Numbered from the stretch's first letter, positions 18,459 to 28,453 are shown. The stretch: 64,000 nucleotides of DNA from Microvirga aerilata (GCF_016743775.1 NZ_JAEQMY010000020.1:1-64000), one strand, 5' to 3'. Translations and numbers: made by a program. Notes: a model not told the origin generated them from the letters alone.

Positions 18459-20639
18459 ATGACGGTTGCCGCTCTTCCCTCCAGCAGTTCCTTGCTCCGA
18501 TCCAGCTTTCAGGACCTCGCCACCGTCAGTCAAGCCATCCTGGATGCCATGCCCACCGCCCTGTATGTCTGCTCGGCAGATGGGGCGATCCTGCGCTACA
18601 ATCGATTGGCCGCTGAGCTGTGGGGTCGCAAGCCCAGCCTGGGTGAGACTGACGAACGTTACTGCGGGTCCTTTCGCCTTTATTACCTGGACGGGCGCCC
18701 GCTTGCTCATGCCGACACCCCAATGGCGCAGGTCCTGCGCACTGGAGAGCCCGCGTACGGGCTCGAGGTCCTGATCGAGCGGCCGGATGGGAGCCACCGC
18801 ACCGTGCTGGTACAGATCGAGCCGTTGCTGGACGATCAGGGCAGTATCCTTGGCGCGATCAACTGCTTCCAGGACATCTCCGACCGCAAAGCCCTGGAGC
18901 TCGAACTCCGTAAGAGCCGGCAGGATCTTGAGGATTTCTTCGAGAACGGCGCCGTGGGGCTCCACTTGGTGGCCGCGGATGGCACCATCCTGCGGGCTAA
19001 CCGGGCTGAACTTGACCTTCTCGGCTATACGGCGGACGAGTATATCGGCCAGCCAATTGCTGCCTTCCATGCCGATGCCCCCGTAATCCGGGACATTCTC
19101 CAGCGCCTCTCCCGGGGCGAGACACTGGACCGGTATCCAGCGCGCCTGAAGGCCAAGGACGGCTCGATCCGGCATGTTCTGATCACGTCCAATGTGCACT
19201 TCCGCAATGGTGACTTCCACAACACCCGTTGCTTTACAGTTGACGTGACCGACCAGCATCGCGCCGACGAGGCCCTGCGAGAGAGCCAGCAGCGGCTGGC
19301 CGTGACCTACGAGAAGGCTCCTATCGGTATCGCCGAGATGGACCCAGCCGGGCGCTTCGTTCGTGTCAACGCAGCTCTCTCGGCCATCATCGGCTACGCT
19401 CCCGAGGAGCTTGTAGGTCGATCCTTCGTCGAGCTGACCCACCCTGAGGACAGGGACGACGATGCCGAGCAGTACGCGCGCCAAGTGCGAGGCGAGATCG
19501 CTCACTACTCGATGCAGAAGCGCTTCCTGCGCCGGGACGGTGGGGTCGTCTTCGTGAATGTCCTCAGCTCGTCCGTGCTCGACCAGCAGGGCCGGTTCCG
19601 CTACGGCGTTCGCGTGGTTCAGGACGTGACGGAGCGGCTACACGCAGAGGAGCGGCTGCGCGAGAACGAGCGTCACGTTCGTGAGCTCCTGGAGGCGCTG
19701 CCGGCCGCGATCTACACCACCGATCCCGCAGGCCGAATCACCTACTACAACCAGGCCGCGGTCGATTTCTCCGGGAGGAGGCCCATCCTCGGCAGTGATG
19801 AGTGGTGTGTGACCTGGCGCCTCTTCATGCCGGACGGCACCCCGCTGCCGCACGATCAGTGTCCCATGGCAGTCGCCTTGAAGGAGGGGCGCGCTGTTCG
19901 TGGTGCAGAAGCAATTGCCGAGCGTCCGGACGGCACCCGCGTTCCGTTCATCCCATTTCCGACGCCGCTGCGGGATGCTTCGGGCAGGCTCATCGGCGCG
20001 ATCAACATGCTGGTCGACATCACGGAGCGCAAGCAGGCGGAAGAGCATCAGCGGGTGCTGATCGACGAGCTGAACCACCGGGTCAAGAACACGTTGGCCA
20101 CCGTGCAGTCGATTGCCACCCAGACCATCCGCACTTCACCTGCCATCGAGACCTTCTCTGAGAATTTTGAGTCTCGCCTCCTGTCCCTGAGCAAGGCCCA
20201 TGAGCTGCTGACACGTCAGGCGTGGACAGGTGTCAACCTGCGCGACATCATCTGCCAGGAACTGGAGCCCTACGACGATGGCTCCACCACGCGTGTTCGG
20301 CTGGAGGGCACGGATCTTACCCTGGAGCCTCGGGTCGGCCTTGCCCTCAGCCTCGTCCTGCACGAGCTGACTACCAACGCCGCCAAGTACGGTTCGCTGT
20401 CCGCCGAGCAGGGTCTCGTTACCGTTTGCTGGAGCGCTTCAGGATCTGGCGCTTCTGAAGTTCTTCGGATCAACTGGATCGAAAGTGACGGACCCGCAGT
20501 GACCCCGCCGACCAAGCGCAGCTTCGGCACCCGCCTGATCGAGCGCAGCATGACCAAGGATCTTCAAGGCAAGGCTCGGCTCGATTTTGATCCCGCGGGC
20601 CTGCGTTGCATTCTTGAGCTGCCGCTCCATCAGCTCTGA
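18459..20639 (+). CDS. multi-PAS HWE-family sensor histidine kinase
   Basis: The 726-residue protein has four PAS domains (about 21-145, 155-275, 280-405, 410-530), an HWE dimerisation domain with phospho-acceptor His540 ([15 protein letters not shown]), and an HATPase domain. HWE hallmarks are present: a histidine in the N box ([14 protein letters not shown]) and W-x-E (INWIESDG). No transmembrane segments are seen, so it senses a cytosolic signal. HWE kinases in alphaproteobacteria often feed the PhyR general stress response or light responses. The gene starts a same-strand block of signalling genes running to 26515. Confidence 0.93.
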   Translation: MTVAALPSSSSLLRSSFQDLATVSQAILDAMPTALYVCSADGAILRYNRLAAELWGRKPSLGETDERYCGSFRLYYLDGRPLAHADTPMAQVLRTGEPAYGLEVLIERPDGSHRTVLVQIEPLLDDQGSILGAINCFQDISDRKALELELRKSRQDLEDFFENGAVGLHLVAADGTILRANRAELDLLGYTADEYIGQPIAAFHADAPVIRDILQRLSRGETLDRYPARLKAKDGSIRHVLITSNVHFRNGDFHNTRCFTVDVTDQHRADEALRESQQRLAVTYEKAPIGIAEMDPAGRFVRVNAALSAIIGYAPEELVGRSFVELTHPEDRDDDAEQYARQVRGEIAHYSMQKRFLRRDGGVVFVNVLSSSVLDQQGRFRYGVRVVQDVTERLHAEERLRENERHVRELLEALPAAIYTTDPAGRITYYNQAAVDFSGRRPILGSDEWCVTWRLFMPDGTPLPHDQCPMAVALKEGRAVRGAEAIAERPDGTRVPFIPFPTPLRDASGRLIGAINMLVDITERKQAEEHQRVLIDELNHRVKNTLATVQSIATQTIRTSPAIETFSENFESRLLSLSKAHELLTRQAWTGVNLRDIICQELEPYDDGSTTRVRLEGTDLTLEPRVGLALSLVLHELTTNAAKYGSLSAEQGLVTVCWSASGSGASEVLRINWIESDGPAVTPPTKRSFGTRLIERSMTKDLQGKARLDFDPAGLRCILELPLHQL

Positions 20640-20653
20640 GGCGCTCGACGGCC

Positions 20654-22537
20654 GTGTTCCACCCGACCTTCGCCGGGGAAGGTGTGGTGCGTTCGGACGA
20701 CATCCTCAGGGACCCGCGCTACGGCAAGAACGAGCCTCACTACGGCATGCCGAAAGACCACCTCCCGGTGAGGAGCTATCTGGCAGTGCCGGTGGTGTCG
20801 CGATCCGGGGAGGTTTTAGGCGGGCTCTTCTTCGGCCATGAGGCCCCTGGGGTCTTCACGGACGAGCACGAGACCCTGCTGACCGGCATCGCCGGCCAGG
20901 CGGCGATTGCCATCGACAACGCCCGCCTGTTCCAGGCCGCACAGTACGAGCTCGCCGAGCGCAGGCGGGCCGAGGAGGCGCTGCGGGATCTCAACCACAC
21001 ACTGGAAGCGCGTGTGGCGGAACGCACCGCCGAGCGCGACCGGGTCTGGAAGAACTCCCGCGACCTGCTTGTGGTGATTGGGGCGGACGGGATCTTCAGG
21101 GCCGTAAACCCAGCTTGGACCGAGATCCTGGGCCATGCGCCCGACGAGGTCGTCGGGCGTTCGTTCCTGGACTTCATATGGCCCGAGGATGCCGCCCGCA
21201 GTCAGGGCGCCTTGGATGACGCGGTGGCAAGCCGAGATCTGACGAACTTTGAGGACCGCTACACGCACCGGGACGGCACGCCGCGCTGGATCTCCTGGCA
21301 CACCTCGGCGGACGGCAACCTCGTCTACGCCTATGGCCGCGATATCACGGCCGAGAAGCAGCAGGAAGAGGCGCTGCGGCAGACGGAAGAGGCCCTGCGG
21401 CAGGCGCAGAAGATGGAGGCGGTGGGTCAGCTCACCGGCGGCATCGCGCACGACTTCAACAATCTTCTCACTGGCATTGTTGGCTCGCTCGACCTCATGC
21501 AGATGCGGATCACCCAAGGTCGCACAGACGCCCTGGAACGCTATGCCAAGGCCGCCATGAGCTCAGCCCAGCGTGCCGCCGCACTGACCCACCGCCTGCT
21601 CGCCTTCGCGCGGCGCCAGCCACTCCAGCCCAAGACGGTGGAGGTGAACAAGCTCGTAGTTTCGATGGAGGATCTGCTCCGGCGCACCCTCGGCGAGGCC
21701 ATCCAGATGGAGTTTGTCACAGCGGGTGGGCTCTGGCTGACACGCTGCGACCCGCATCAGCTTGAGAGCGCCATTCTCAACCTTGCCATCAACGCCCGCG
21801 ACGCCATGCCAGACGGCGGTAGGCTGATCATCGAAACCTGCAACACGCATCTCGACCGCGCCTATGCGGTGCTGCACCCAGGAGTGCGCCCGGGCCAGTA
21901 CGTCTGCGTTGCGGTCACCGACACCGGCACCGGCATGCCGCCCGATGTGATTGAGCACGCGTTCGAGCCGTTCTTCACCACCAAGCCACTTGGGAAGGGT
22001 ACGGGACTGGGCCTGTCGATGATCTACGGCTTTGCGCAGCAGCCAGAGGGTCATGCCCGGATCTATTCTGAGGTCGGCCACGGCACCACGATCAAGATCT
22101 ATCTTCCGCGCTTCAACGGCGCGGTTGAGGAGGAAATAGAAGCAGGCGGGCTGATCGACGCCCACCGTGCTGCCGGGGAGACGGTGCTCGTCGTGGAGGA
22201 TGAGCCGGTGGTGCGCGATCTGATTGTCGAGGTTCTCAAGGACCTTGGCTATCGCGCCTTGGAGGCGACGGATGGCCCCTCTGGCCTCAAGATCCTCCAG
22301 TCGCGCCAGCGCATCGATCTTCTGGTGACGGATGTCGGGCTGCCGGGGATGAACGGCCGCCAACTTGCTGACCAGGGCCGGGACCATCGTCCTGACCTCA
22401 AGGTGCTGTTCATTACTGGCTATGCGGAGAACGCGGCGGTGGCGAGCGGCTTCCTTGATCACGGCATGGAGATGATCACCAAGCCCTTTGCGGTTGAGGC
22501 CCTGGCCGCACGGATCCGCGACATGATCGAGCAGTGA
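20654..22537 (+). CDS. hybrid histidine kinase, 5'-truncated (partial GAF-PAS-HisKA-HATPase-REC)
   Basis: The frame begins at a GTG 14 bases after the HWE kinase stop, without a ribosome binding site, and starts in the middle of a GAF domain ([31 protein letters not shown], residues 1-100), so sequence that should precede it is missing. A coiled coil (about 100-130), a PAS domain (about 130-240), HisKA with His266 ([13 protein letters not shown]), HATPase ([25 protein letters not shown]) and a receiver with Asp560 ([13 protein letters not shown]) follow. The abrupt join to the upstream gene suggests a deletion that removed the N-terminal sensor. It could be translated by coupling to the upstream gene, or be a decaying gene. 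Confidence 0.8.
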   Translation: MFHPTFAGEGVVRSDDILRDPRYGKNEPHYGMPKDHLPVRSYLAVPVVSRSGEVLGGLFFGHEAPGVFTDEHETLLTGIAGQAAIAIDNARLFQAAQYELAERRRAEEALRDLNHTLEARVAERTAERDRVWKNSRDLLVVIGADGIFRAVNPAWTEILGHAPDEVVGRSFLDFIWPEDAARSQGALDDAVASRDLTNFEDRYTHRDGTPRWISWHTSADGNLVYAYGRDITAEKQQEEALRQTEEALRQAQKMEAVGQLTGGIAHDFNNLLTGIVGSLDLMQMRITQGRTDALERYAKAAMSSAQRAAALTHRLLAFARRQPLQPKTVEVNKLVVSMEDLLRRTLGEAIQMEFVTAGGLWLTRCDPHQLESAILNLAINARDAMPDGGRLIIETCNTHLDRAYAVLHPGVRPGQYVCVAVTDTGTGMPPDVIEHAFEPFFTTKPLGKGTGLGLSMIYGFAQQPEGHARIYSEVGHGTTIKIYLPRFNGAVEEEIEAGGLIDAHRAAGETVLVVEDEPVVRDLIVEVLKDLGYRALEATDGPSGLKILQSRQRIDLLVTDVGLPGMNGRQLADQGRDHRPDLKVLFITGYAENAAVASGFLDHGMEMITKPFAVEALAARIRDMIEQ

Positions 22538-22692
22538 CCGATAGCACAGGCCGGAGGGCCGCCAGCGGCCTCCGCGTTCCGACGGTGGCCAGCTCTGATG
22601 GCTGTGCGCTTGCGCATGATCCGCCGCAGATGATTCCACGCGGAGCTTACACGCTTCACTTGGACTCAGTGATACTCAGGAAGGACCGCTTC

Positions 22693-22781
22693 GGGTCAGA
22701 CTTTCACCTTCCGGCCGATCAACGAACGTCGGCTCTTGAGTCCTCAAGCGGACCAAACGTTTATGTCTCAGGAGTGCCAAT
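22693..22781. repeat. interspersed intergenic repeat, copy F
   Basis: It lies in the 399-bp gap 22538-22936. It starts GGGTCAGACTTTCACCTTCC, has AACGAACGTCGGCTCTTGAG and ends TCTCAGGAGTGCCAAT, closely matching copy D at 11368. The rest of the gap holds no recognisable feature. Confidence 0.7.
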
Positions 22782-22936
22782 CTCGGCCGTTAAGCGTGGG
22801 CGTGACATGATCTGCTCACTCCCGCATTCTCGAAGCTCGGCTTGGACTTTGGACACTGAGATGCCTTCCATCTCCTTGCAGACCTTGCAGCGTACCCCTA
22901 CAAGGGTAAGAACTTTTCTTATCGGGCCGTCCTGCC

Positions 22937-23131
22937 ATGCCTTCAAAGTCGATCATTACCGCCTCATTGACCCCGGAACTCACAGCCATGATTGCCGCGA
23001 AGGTGGCGGCTGGACGCTATCGGAGCGCCAGTGAAGTGGTGCGGGCCGCCCTGCGGCTCCTGGACGATCACGAGCGTCGGAACGAGAGCAGGAGCAGAAC
23101 ACCTGCCGCAAGGTCGCGCGATGCCGCGTGA
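22937..23131 (+). CDS. ParD-like ribbon-helix-helix protein
   Basis: The 64-residue protein matches ParD-family antitoxins: a short N-terminal beta strand (SIITASLTPEL), then AAKVAAGRYRSASEVVRAAL, the ParD signature, and a charged C-terminus. ParD antitoxins bind DNA as ribbon-helix-helix dimers and neutralise ParE. No ParE-like toxin is present on either side. Instead the ATG of a PAS/HWE kinase lies inside its last codons (11-bp overlap, ATG at 23121, stop at 23129-23131), implying translational coupling. It may be a DNA-binding partner of the kinase or a relic of a toxin-antitoxin pair. Confidence 0.75.
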   Translation: MPSKSIITASLTPELTAMIAAKVAAGRYRSASEVVRAALRLLDDHERRNESRSRTPAARSRDAA

Positions 23132-24494
23132 ACCCTCGACGAAGCAAGGACGGGCCAAAAGCAACCGCGTCGGGGCGTCACGCGAGCAGAGCTTCGACAT
23201 CTTGGAAAGTGTTGCCGACGCCTTCTTCGCCGTCGATCACCACTGGCGCTTTACCTACGTCAACCGGGCCGCGGCAGAACGATGGAACCGCAGTCGCGAC
23301 GACCTGATCGGCAAGGACTTTGTCGAGCAGTTTCCGCAAGCAGCCGACTCTGAACCTTGGAAGGCGTTTCTGAAGGCCATGCAGGAGCGTCAGCCCACAC
23401 GCTTGGAGGTGGTGTCTCCGGTTGTGCATCAGTGGGTGGACTTGAGCATCTCCCCAACCCGCGATGGCGGGCTATCCGTTTACTTCCGCGACATCAGTGC
23501 ACGCAAGCGTGTTGAAGAGGTCGAGGGATGGCTCGCTGCGATCATCGAGTCGTCGGATGACGCCATCGTCAGCAAGAACCTTGAGAGCATCGTCACAAGC
23601 TGGAACACGGGGGCGGAACGGCTCTTCGGCTACAAGGCCGAGGAGATCATTGGCAGGCCCATTACGCTTCTGTTCCCTGAGGACCGGCAGGATGAGGAGG
23701 AGAGGATCCTCGCCCGCATCCGCCGGGGTGAGCGCGTCGAGCATTTCGAGAGCACCCGCCAACGCAAGGACGGCAGTCTGGTTGAGGTTTCCCTGACGAT
23801 CTCCCCGATCAAGGATGCCCAAGGCAGGATCGTGGGTGCATCGAAGATTGCCCGCGACATCACCAGGCACAAGGAGGCCGAGCGTCTACAACGCCTACTG
23901 GTGCATGAACTGAACCATCGCGTGAAGAACATTCTTGCAACGGTGCAGGCTGTTGCCCGGCAAACCTTCAACTCCCGACAATCAGGCGACACAGTGCGTC
24001 AGACCTTCGAGGCACGCCTTCTCGCTCTGTCCAAGGCCCACGACCTGCTCACACGGGAGAACTGGGATAGAGCCAGCCTGTCGCAAGTTGTTGCTGAGGT
24101 CCTCTCACCGTACCACCGTGACCGTTTCGAAACCGGCGGGCCGGATGTGCGCTTGACCCCGAAGATGGCCCTGGCCCTGACCTTGGCGCTGCACGAGTTG
24201 GCGACCAATGCGGCGAAGTATGGCGCGCTCTCGGCTCCGTCAGGCCGGATCGCAATCACCTGGCGGGTTCAGGCCGACGATCCGCCGCATCTGATCCTTC
24301 GCTGGCAAGAGCGTGGCGGCCCGCTGGTTTCACCACCCGAGCAGAAGGGTTTCGGGTCACGCCTGATTGAGCGCAGCCTGGCGCTGGAGCTCGGAGGTGA
24401 CGTCAAGATCACCTATGACCTCGCCGGGGTGGTCTGTGAGGTGAAGGCGCCCTTGGTGGACGAGCGGGACGAACATGTGGGCAAGGCTGCGTAA
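23121..24494 (+). CDS. PAS-PAS HWE-family sensor histidine kinase
   Basis: The 457-residue protein has two PAS domains (about 25-135 and 140-255), an HWE dimerisation domain with His266 ([15 protein letters not shown]) and an HATPase domain with the N-box histidine (LALHELATNAAKYG) and W-x-E (LRWQERGG). It is soluble. I chose ATG 23121, which overlaps the ParD-like gene's end; an in-frame upstream ATG at 22992 lies inside that gene and adds residues with no PAS similarity. It resembles the C-terminal part of the 18459 kinase, so the two are probably paralogues. A KaiC-like gene follows after 160 bp. Confidence 0.9.
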   Translation: MPREPSTKQGRAKSNRVGASREQSFDILESVADAFFAVDHHWRFTYVNRAAAERWNRSRDDLIGKDFVEQFPQAADSEPWKAFLKAMQERQPTRLEVVSPVVHQWVDLSISPTRDGGLSVYFRDISARKRVEEVEGWLAAIIESSDDAIVSKNLESIVTSWNTGAERLFGYKAEEIIGRPITLLFPEDRQDEEERILARIRRGERVEHFESTRQRKDGSLVEVSLTISPIKDAQGRIVGASKIARDITRHKEAERLQRLLVHELNHRVKNILATVQAVARQTFNSRQSGDTVRQTFEARLLALSKAHDLLTRENWDRASLSQVVAEVLSPYHRDRFETGGPDVRLTPKMALALTLALHELATNAAKYGALSAPSGRIAITWRVQADDPPHLILRWQERGGPLVSPPEQKGFGSRLIERSLALELGGDVKITYDLAGVVCEVKAPLVDERDEHVGKAA

Positions 24495-24654
24495 CCCGGC
24501 GCAGGACTGCCATTGGCAGCGGGTTCCACGGCATTGATCGAGTGCAATTCTGGTGGTGCAAGACTATCGCTGCTATAGGCTTGTCGGTCCGATCCTGCGC
24601 TCCGCCTCTGGTGGGGCTCCTTCCTTTGGACAGCATCTTCGAGGAGCTTAAGCT

Positions 24655-26106
24655 GTGCCCCATGAGCTGCCCCGCGTCGAGACGGGTGTCGAAGGACTTG
24701 ATGCGGTGCTGCGCGGCGGCCTGGTCGCCGGCACGTCCTACATCATCCAGGGTCACCCGGGTGCCGGCAAGACAATCCTGTCCAATCAGATCGCCTTCCA
24801 TCACGCCGCCTCCGGTCAGCATGTCCTGTACGTGACCCTCTTGGCTGAGTCCCACGAGCGCCTGTTCGAGAACCTCTCGACCCTGACGTTCTTCGATCCC
24901 TCCAAACTCGGCAATGGCATCAACTATGTGAGCGCCTTCACGACCTTGCGCGATGAAGGGCTCACTGCCGTCGTCAAGCTCCTGCGTCAGGAGATCGGGC
25001 GCACGAAGTCGACCCTGCTCATCCTCGACGGCCTGCTCAACGCCCGTGAGAAGGCCGAGAGCAACCTGGACGTGAAAACCTTCATCGCCGAGTTGCAGGG
25101 TCATGCGGCCTTTGCCGGCTGCACCGTTCTCTTTCTCACCAGCTCCCGAGTAGATGAGTCCAGCCCCGAGCACACGATGGTCGATGGCGTGATCCAGCTC
25201 AAGGACGAGATCTTCGGTGTGCGCTCGGCACGGCGCCTCCAGGTGCGCAAGTCCCGTGGGGTGAAGGCCATGCATGGGTACCATCAGTTCGAGATCCTAG
25301 ACCGGGGTGTGGTGGTCTACCCGCGGCTCGAAGCCGTTCTCGGACAGCCCTCGATGCCGGACAGCCCCACCACGGCCCGGACCACGTCAGGCGTGGCAGA
25401 ACTTGATAAGATGATGGGTGGCGGCCTGCAACAGGGCTCCAGCACGCTGGTGATTGGCGCCTCCGGCACAGGAAAGACCACCCTGGGGCTGCACTTCTTG
25501 GCTCAGGCCTCTCCAGAGGAGCCGACGCTTCACTTCGGGTTCTATGAGACGCCGGAGCGCCTGAAGCTCAAGGCACGTACTCTCGGGCTTGATCTTGACC
25601 CGCTGCTCGCCTCTGGAGCCTTGGAGATCCTGTGGCAGCCCTCGACGGAAAACCTGCTGGATGGACTTGCGCACAAGCTTCTGGAAGCAGTACGCCGCCG
25701 TGGGGTGAAGCGGTTATTCATCGACGGGTTTGGCGGGTTTGAGCGAGCTGCACTTCATCCCCCACGGCTGGTGGAGTTCTTCACTGCGCTCACCAACGAG
25801 TTGCGGGCTCTGAACGTCACGGCCGTTGGCACCCGGGAGCTGACCGATCTGTTCAGCCGCCAGATCCTGGCTCCGATGCCTGAGATCTCCAGCGTGACCG
25901 ACAACCTGATCACTTTGCGCTTTGTCGACCAGCATTCGCGGCTGCGCCGTCTGCTGTCGATCCAGAAGGTACGGGACAGTGCCTTCGACCCTTCCATTCG
26001 GGAACTGGCCATCAGCAGCCAGGGCATCAGCCTTCCGGAGACGTTCGAGGGCGCGGAGCATGCGCTGGAAGGCACGCCCCGGCTGGACGGCCGGACCCGT
26101 TCTTGA
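24655..26106 (+). CDS. KaiC-like double RecA-domain ATPase
   Basis: The 483-residue protein has two KaiC/RecA domains. Domain I has Walker A GHPGAGKT near 39 and a Walker-B-like LLILDGL; domain II has Walker A GASGTGKT near 273. Glutamates follow the strands as in KaiC (LLAESHERL; GFYETPERL), though each domain has one where cyanobacterial KaiC has two. Near the C-terminus EISSVTDN aligns with the KaiC phosphorylation segment, giving Ser412-Ser413 in place of Ser-Thr. The start is GTG 24655, with GAGGAG eight bases upstream. No KaiA or KaiB gene is seen. It lies between an HWE kinase and a single-domain response regulator, a setting that suggests a KaiC-type output or timing module. Confidence 0.9.
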   Translation: MPHELPRVETGVEGLDAVLRGGLVAGTSYIIQGHPGAGKTILSNQIAFHHAASGQHVLYVTLLAESHERLFENLSTLTFFDPSKLGNGINYVSAFTTLRDEGLTAVVKLLRQEIGRTKSTLLILDGLLNAREKAESNLDVKTFIAELQGHAAFAGCTVLFLTSSRVDESSPEHTMVDGVIQLKDEIFGVRSARRLQVRKSRGVKAMHGYHQFEILDRGVVVYPRLEAVLGQPSMPDSPTTARTTSGVAELDKMMGGGLQQGSSTLVIGASGTGKTTLGLHFLAQASPEEPTLHFGFYETPERLKLKARTLGLDLDPLLASGALEILWQPSTENLLDGLAHKLLEAVRRRGVKRLFIDGFGGFERAALHPPRLVEFFTALTNELRALNVTAVGTRELTDLFSRQILAPMPEISSVTDNLITLRFVDQHSRLRRLLSIQKVRDSAFDPSIRELAISSQGISLPETFEGAEHALEGTPRLDGRTRS

Positions 26107-26143
26107 GACGGCACGTTGTCTGAAGCGGGAGCAGGACCGGGGA

Positions 26144-26515
26144 ATGACGACGATCCTAGTTGTTGATGACGAGTTTCTGATCACGGACATTCTCGTTGAT
26201 GCTCTGGAGGAGGAAGGATTCCGGGTGCTGACCGCCTCGAACGGCCGCAAGGCCCTGGAGCTGCTGGACAAGGAGGTGCCGGCGCTGGTGGTCACCGACT
26301 TCATGATGCCGCTGATGAACGGGCTGGAGCTGGCGCAGGTGATCAAGTCCAATCCGGATTGGGCCCGGATCCCAATCATCCTGCTGAGCGGGGCCCAAGG
26401 AGCGATTGCCCGTAGCCGTCCGGAGCTGTTCGCGGCTGTCTACGACAAGCCGTTCAGGATCGAGAACGTCCTTACGGCGGTGGTAGAGGCAGTTAGTGCG
26501 CAGAGACGGTCATAG
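26144..26515 (+). CDS. single-domain response regulator
   Basis: The 123-residue protein is a bare receiver: acidic pocket VVDDE near residues 7-10, phospho-acceptor Asp52 (VVTDFMMPLMNG), switch Ser in LLSGAQG and conserved Lys in YDKPFR. There is no output domain, so it acts as a phosphate relay or sink or by protein contact. It begins 37 bp after the KaiC-like gene, with AGGA before the ATG at 26144, and is probably co-transcribed. Likely donors are the HWE kinases at 18459 and 23121 or the phytochrome at 9119. Confidence 0.93.
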   Translation: MTTILVVDDEFLITDILVDALEEEGFRVLTASNGRKALELLDKEVPALVVTDFMMPLMNGLELAQVIKSNPDWARIPIILLSGAQGAIARSRPELFAAVYDKPFRIENVLTAVVEAVSAQRRS

Positions 26516-26591
26516 AATCTCCTGTTCAGCACGTGCCGCGCCTAACCGAACACCGAGCTGAAGGCTTGCCACTGAAGCAAATGTCTGCTCC

Positions 26592-26678
26592 GGGTCAAGC
26601 TCGGCAGTCCCGTGAGCCTGAAAGAAGGTCCGCTCATCTCAGCAGTGCGGAGATACGGCCAAGGTCAGCTCCGTGCCG
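26592..26678. repeat. interspersed intergenic repeat, copy G (degenerate)
   Basis: It starts GGGTCAAGCTCGGCAGT, has GAAGGTCCGCTCATCTCAG and ends CCGTGCCGAT. Order and spacing of the blocks match the other copies but identity is low. It is directly followed by the inverted-repeat element at 26683. Confidence 0.5.
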
Positions 26679-26682
26679 ATAC

Positions 26683-26801
26683 TGTTGAAAAAGTCTGCAA
26701 CTGCCGTTTTTCGTGTCGGCAACATACAGGATGTTGAGTCTTACTTGGCACGCTGACGCCAGTAATAGATCGACCAAGCAGTGCTCGGGAGTTTTTCAAC
26801 A
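26683..26801. mobile_element. MITE-like inverted-repeat element (about 119 bp)
   Basis: TGTTGAAAAAGTC at 26683-26695 is matched by GAGTTTTTCAACA at 26789-26801, an inverted repeat with 12 of 13 positions pairing. The interior is AT-richer than its surroundings and has no gene. Size and structure suit a miniature inverted-repeat element mobilised by an IS whose ends read TGTTGAAAAA. No clear target duplication was seen. Confidence 0.5.
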
Positions 26802-26875
26802 AAATCTGCCAGGAGGCGACATTCTGGCCTCACACCCGGAACTTCGTGGAATCCGTTTCAGGGAATGGAGTGATC

Positions 26876-27787
26876 TCAACTCTTCAAGCTCTGCAAAGCC
26901 TCTCCCACGCGACTGCGGGCCTCTTGAGGCAACGGCAGGATCGGGCGCGGCGGCTCGATCCTAGCGAGACCGAGAAGGTCTGCCATCACGTACATCACCC
27001 GAAAGCTGCCGAACGTCCTGAACAGATCCCAGAGCGGCTGAAAGGCATCGTTAATGCGGGCGGCTTCCGAACCGTCGCCCGCTTGCGCCGCGCGTGCGAG
27101 AGCCATAGCCGGAGCGGGCAGCAGGCCTGCAACCACGCTGTACCAGGCGTCACAGCCAGCCAGCAGGGCGTCGGTGGCACCCCAATCGCCGCTGTAGCCA
27201 ATGGCGAAGCCGCCAGGAGTCATCTCCCGCAGCCGCTCCATCTCGCCGCTGAAATCACCATTCGCCGGAAGCGGCATCTTCACCGCCGCCACGTTCGGGA
27301 GCTTCGCCAGTCTGGCGATCATGTCATCGCTGAAGGTGAATTTTGTGGTGCTTGGATTGTTGTAGATGCACAGGGGCAGCCCGCCCGTCTCGGCCACGGC
27401 CGAGAAGTGCTGGAACACCTCCTCGTCGGTCAGGGGCGTATAGGACATCGGGGCGAGCAGCAGGCCATCAGCCCCTGCTGCCTTGGCGTCACGGGCGAGT
27501 GTCTCGGCCTCGTCGGTGCGCAGCGCACCCACGCCCACGATGATCGGGATCTTGCCACCCACGCATTCCACCGCTACCCGGACCGCATGCTGGCGTGCCT
27601 CCCGGCTCAGGTAGGCATAGCCGCCAGTGCTCCCGAGCAGGCCGATGGAATCCGCCCCTGCCGCCTGGATGCGCTCGAGGAAGCGGCCCAGCACATCGGC
27701 TTGCAGATGCCCTGCGGCATCGGTCGGCGTCAGCGGAAAGGCTGAAAGGCCGCTGAACAGTCTCAGGGTTTCTTGTGTGGTCATCAT
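26876..27787 (-). CDS. DapA/NanA-family (dihydrodipicolinate synthase-like) aldolase
   Basis: The ~303-residue TIM-barrel protein belongs to the N-acetylneuraminate lyase/dihydrodipicolinate synthase superfamily. It has GLLGSTGGYAYLS near 48 (the pyruvate-binding loop, usually GTTGE), the tyrosine in YNNPSTTKF near 140 and the Schiff-base lysine in AAVKMPL near 166. The altered loop argues against true DapA; a keto-acid lyase or dehydratase is more likely. The ATG at 27787 overlaps the stop of the upstream LysE gene (ATGA), with a second ATG at 27784, so it forms an operon with the two LysE exporters, perhaps linking catabolism and export of an amino acid-like compound. Confidence 0.85.
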   Translation of the reverse strand: MMTTQETLRLFSGLSAFPLTPTDAAGHLQADVLGRFLERIQAAGADSIGLLGSTGGYAYLSREARQHAVRVAVECVGGKIPIIVGVGALRTDEAETLARDAKAAGADGLLLAPMSYTPLTDEEVFQHFSAVAETGGLPLCIYNNPSTTKFTFSDDMIARLAKLPNVAAVKMPLPANGDFSGEMERLREMTPGGFAIGYSGDWGATDALLAGCDAWYSVVAGLLPAPAMALARAAQAGDGSEAARINDAFQPLWDLFRTFGSFRVMYVMADLLGLARIEPPRPILPLPQEARSRVGEALQSLKS

Positions 27788-28425
27788 GTGCGGGCCAGAA
27801 GCAGGCGCAGTCCTGCAAAACCGAAGACAATGGAGAGGGCGCCCTCGATCCAGCGGCGGGCGCGGCGGTACAGGCGCACCATCGGCGTGGTCGAGAACAG
27901 GACGGCATAGCCGCAAAAGATCGTCACGCTCAGCACGGCGCATCCGCCGAGGGTCGCGGCAACGCCCTGCCAGGATGCATCGGTGCCGAGGCCAAGCGTC
28001 ACCAGGGCGATCCATGCGAGCACGGACTTCGGGTTGCCGAGGTGCATCAACAGCCCCTGCCTGTACAGCGCCGTCCGCGATGAAGCGGGCGTAGGTGCTC
28101 CTGCCGTGGCTCGCTCTTCCGAGATCAAGGCGGCTCGTCCGGCCCTGAAGGCGAGAAACAAGAGGTAGAGGCCGCCGAAGATCTTGAGGGCGGTCAGCAC
28201 CTCGGCATAGCGGGTGAGGAGGACGGAGATCCCCGTTGCCGCCATCATGCCCCAGAACATGGAACCGGTGACGACCCCCGCGGCCAGCGTGAGTGCCGCC
28301 TGGCGGCCTTGCTGCATTGCGACGCCCATGATGCGCATGTTGCTGGGGCCAGGGCTGCCCGCCGCGATGACATACGTGGCGTAGACCAGCAGGAGGTGTT
28401 GAAGTTCGGCAGTCACTGTTTGCAT
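27784..28425 (-). CDS. LysE/RhtB-family amino-acid exporter
   Basis: The 213-residue membrane protein has six predicted helices, with the family signature near the N-terminus (GSPGPSNMRIMG) and GNPKSVLAWIALV near the middle. LysE-type proteins export lysine, arginine, homoserine or threonine. I set the start at 28425 (MQTVTAELQ); the frame extends further upstream without similarity. It is the second gene of a minus-strand operon after 28454-29104 (gap 28 bp) and overlaps the aldolase start. Confidence 0.9.
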   Translation of the reverse strand: MQTVTAELQHLLLVYATYVIAAGSPGPSNMRIMGVAMQQGRQAALTLAAGVVTGSMFWGMMAATGISVLLTRYAEVLTALKIFGGLYLLFLAFRAGRAALISEERATAGAPTPASSRTALYRQGLLMHLGNPKSVLAWIALVTLGLGTDASWQGVAATLGGCAVLSVTIFCGYAVLFSTTPMVRLYRRARRWIEGALSIVFGFAGLRLLLART

Positions 28426-28453
28426 ACCTTCAGATCCGGCACGATCACGGCTA

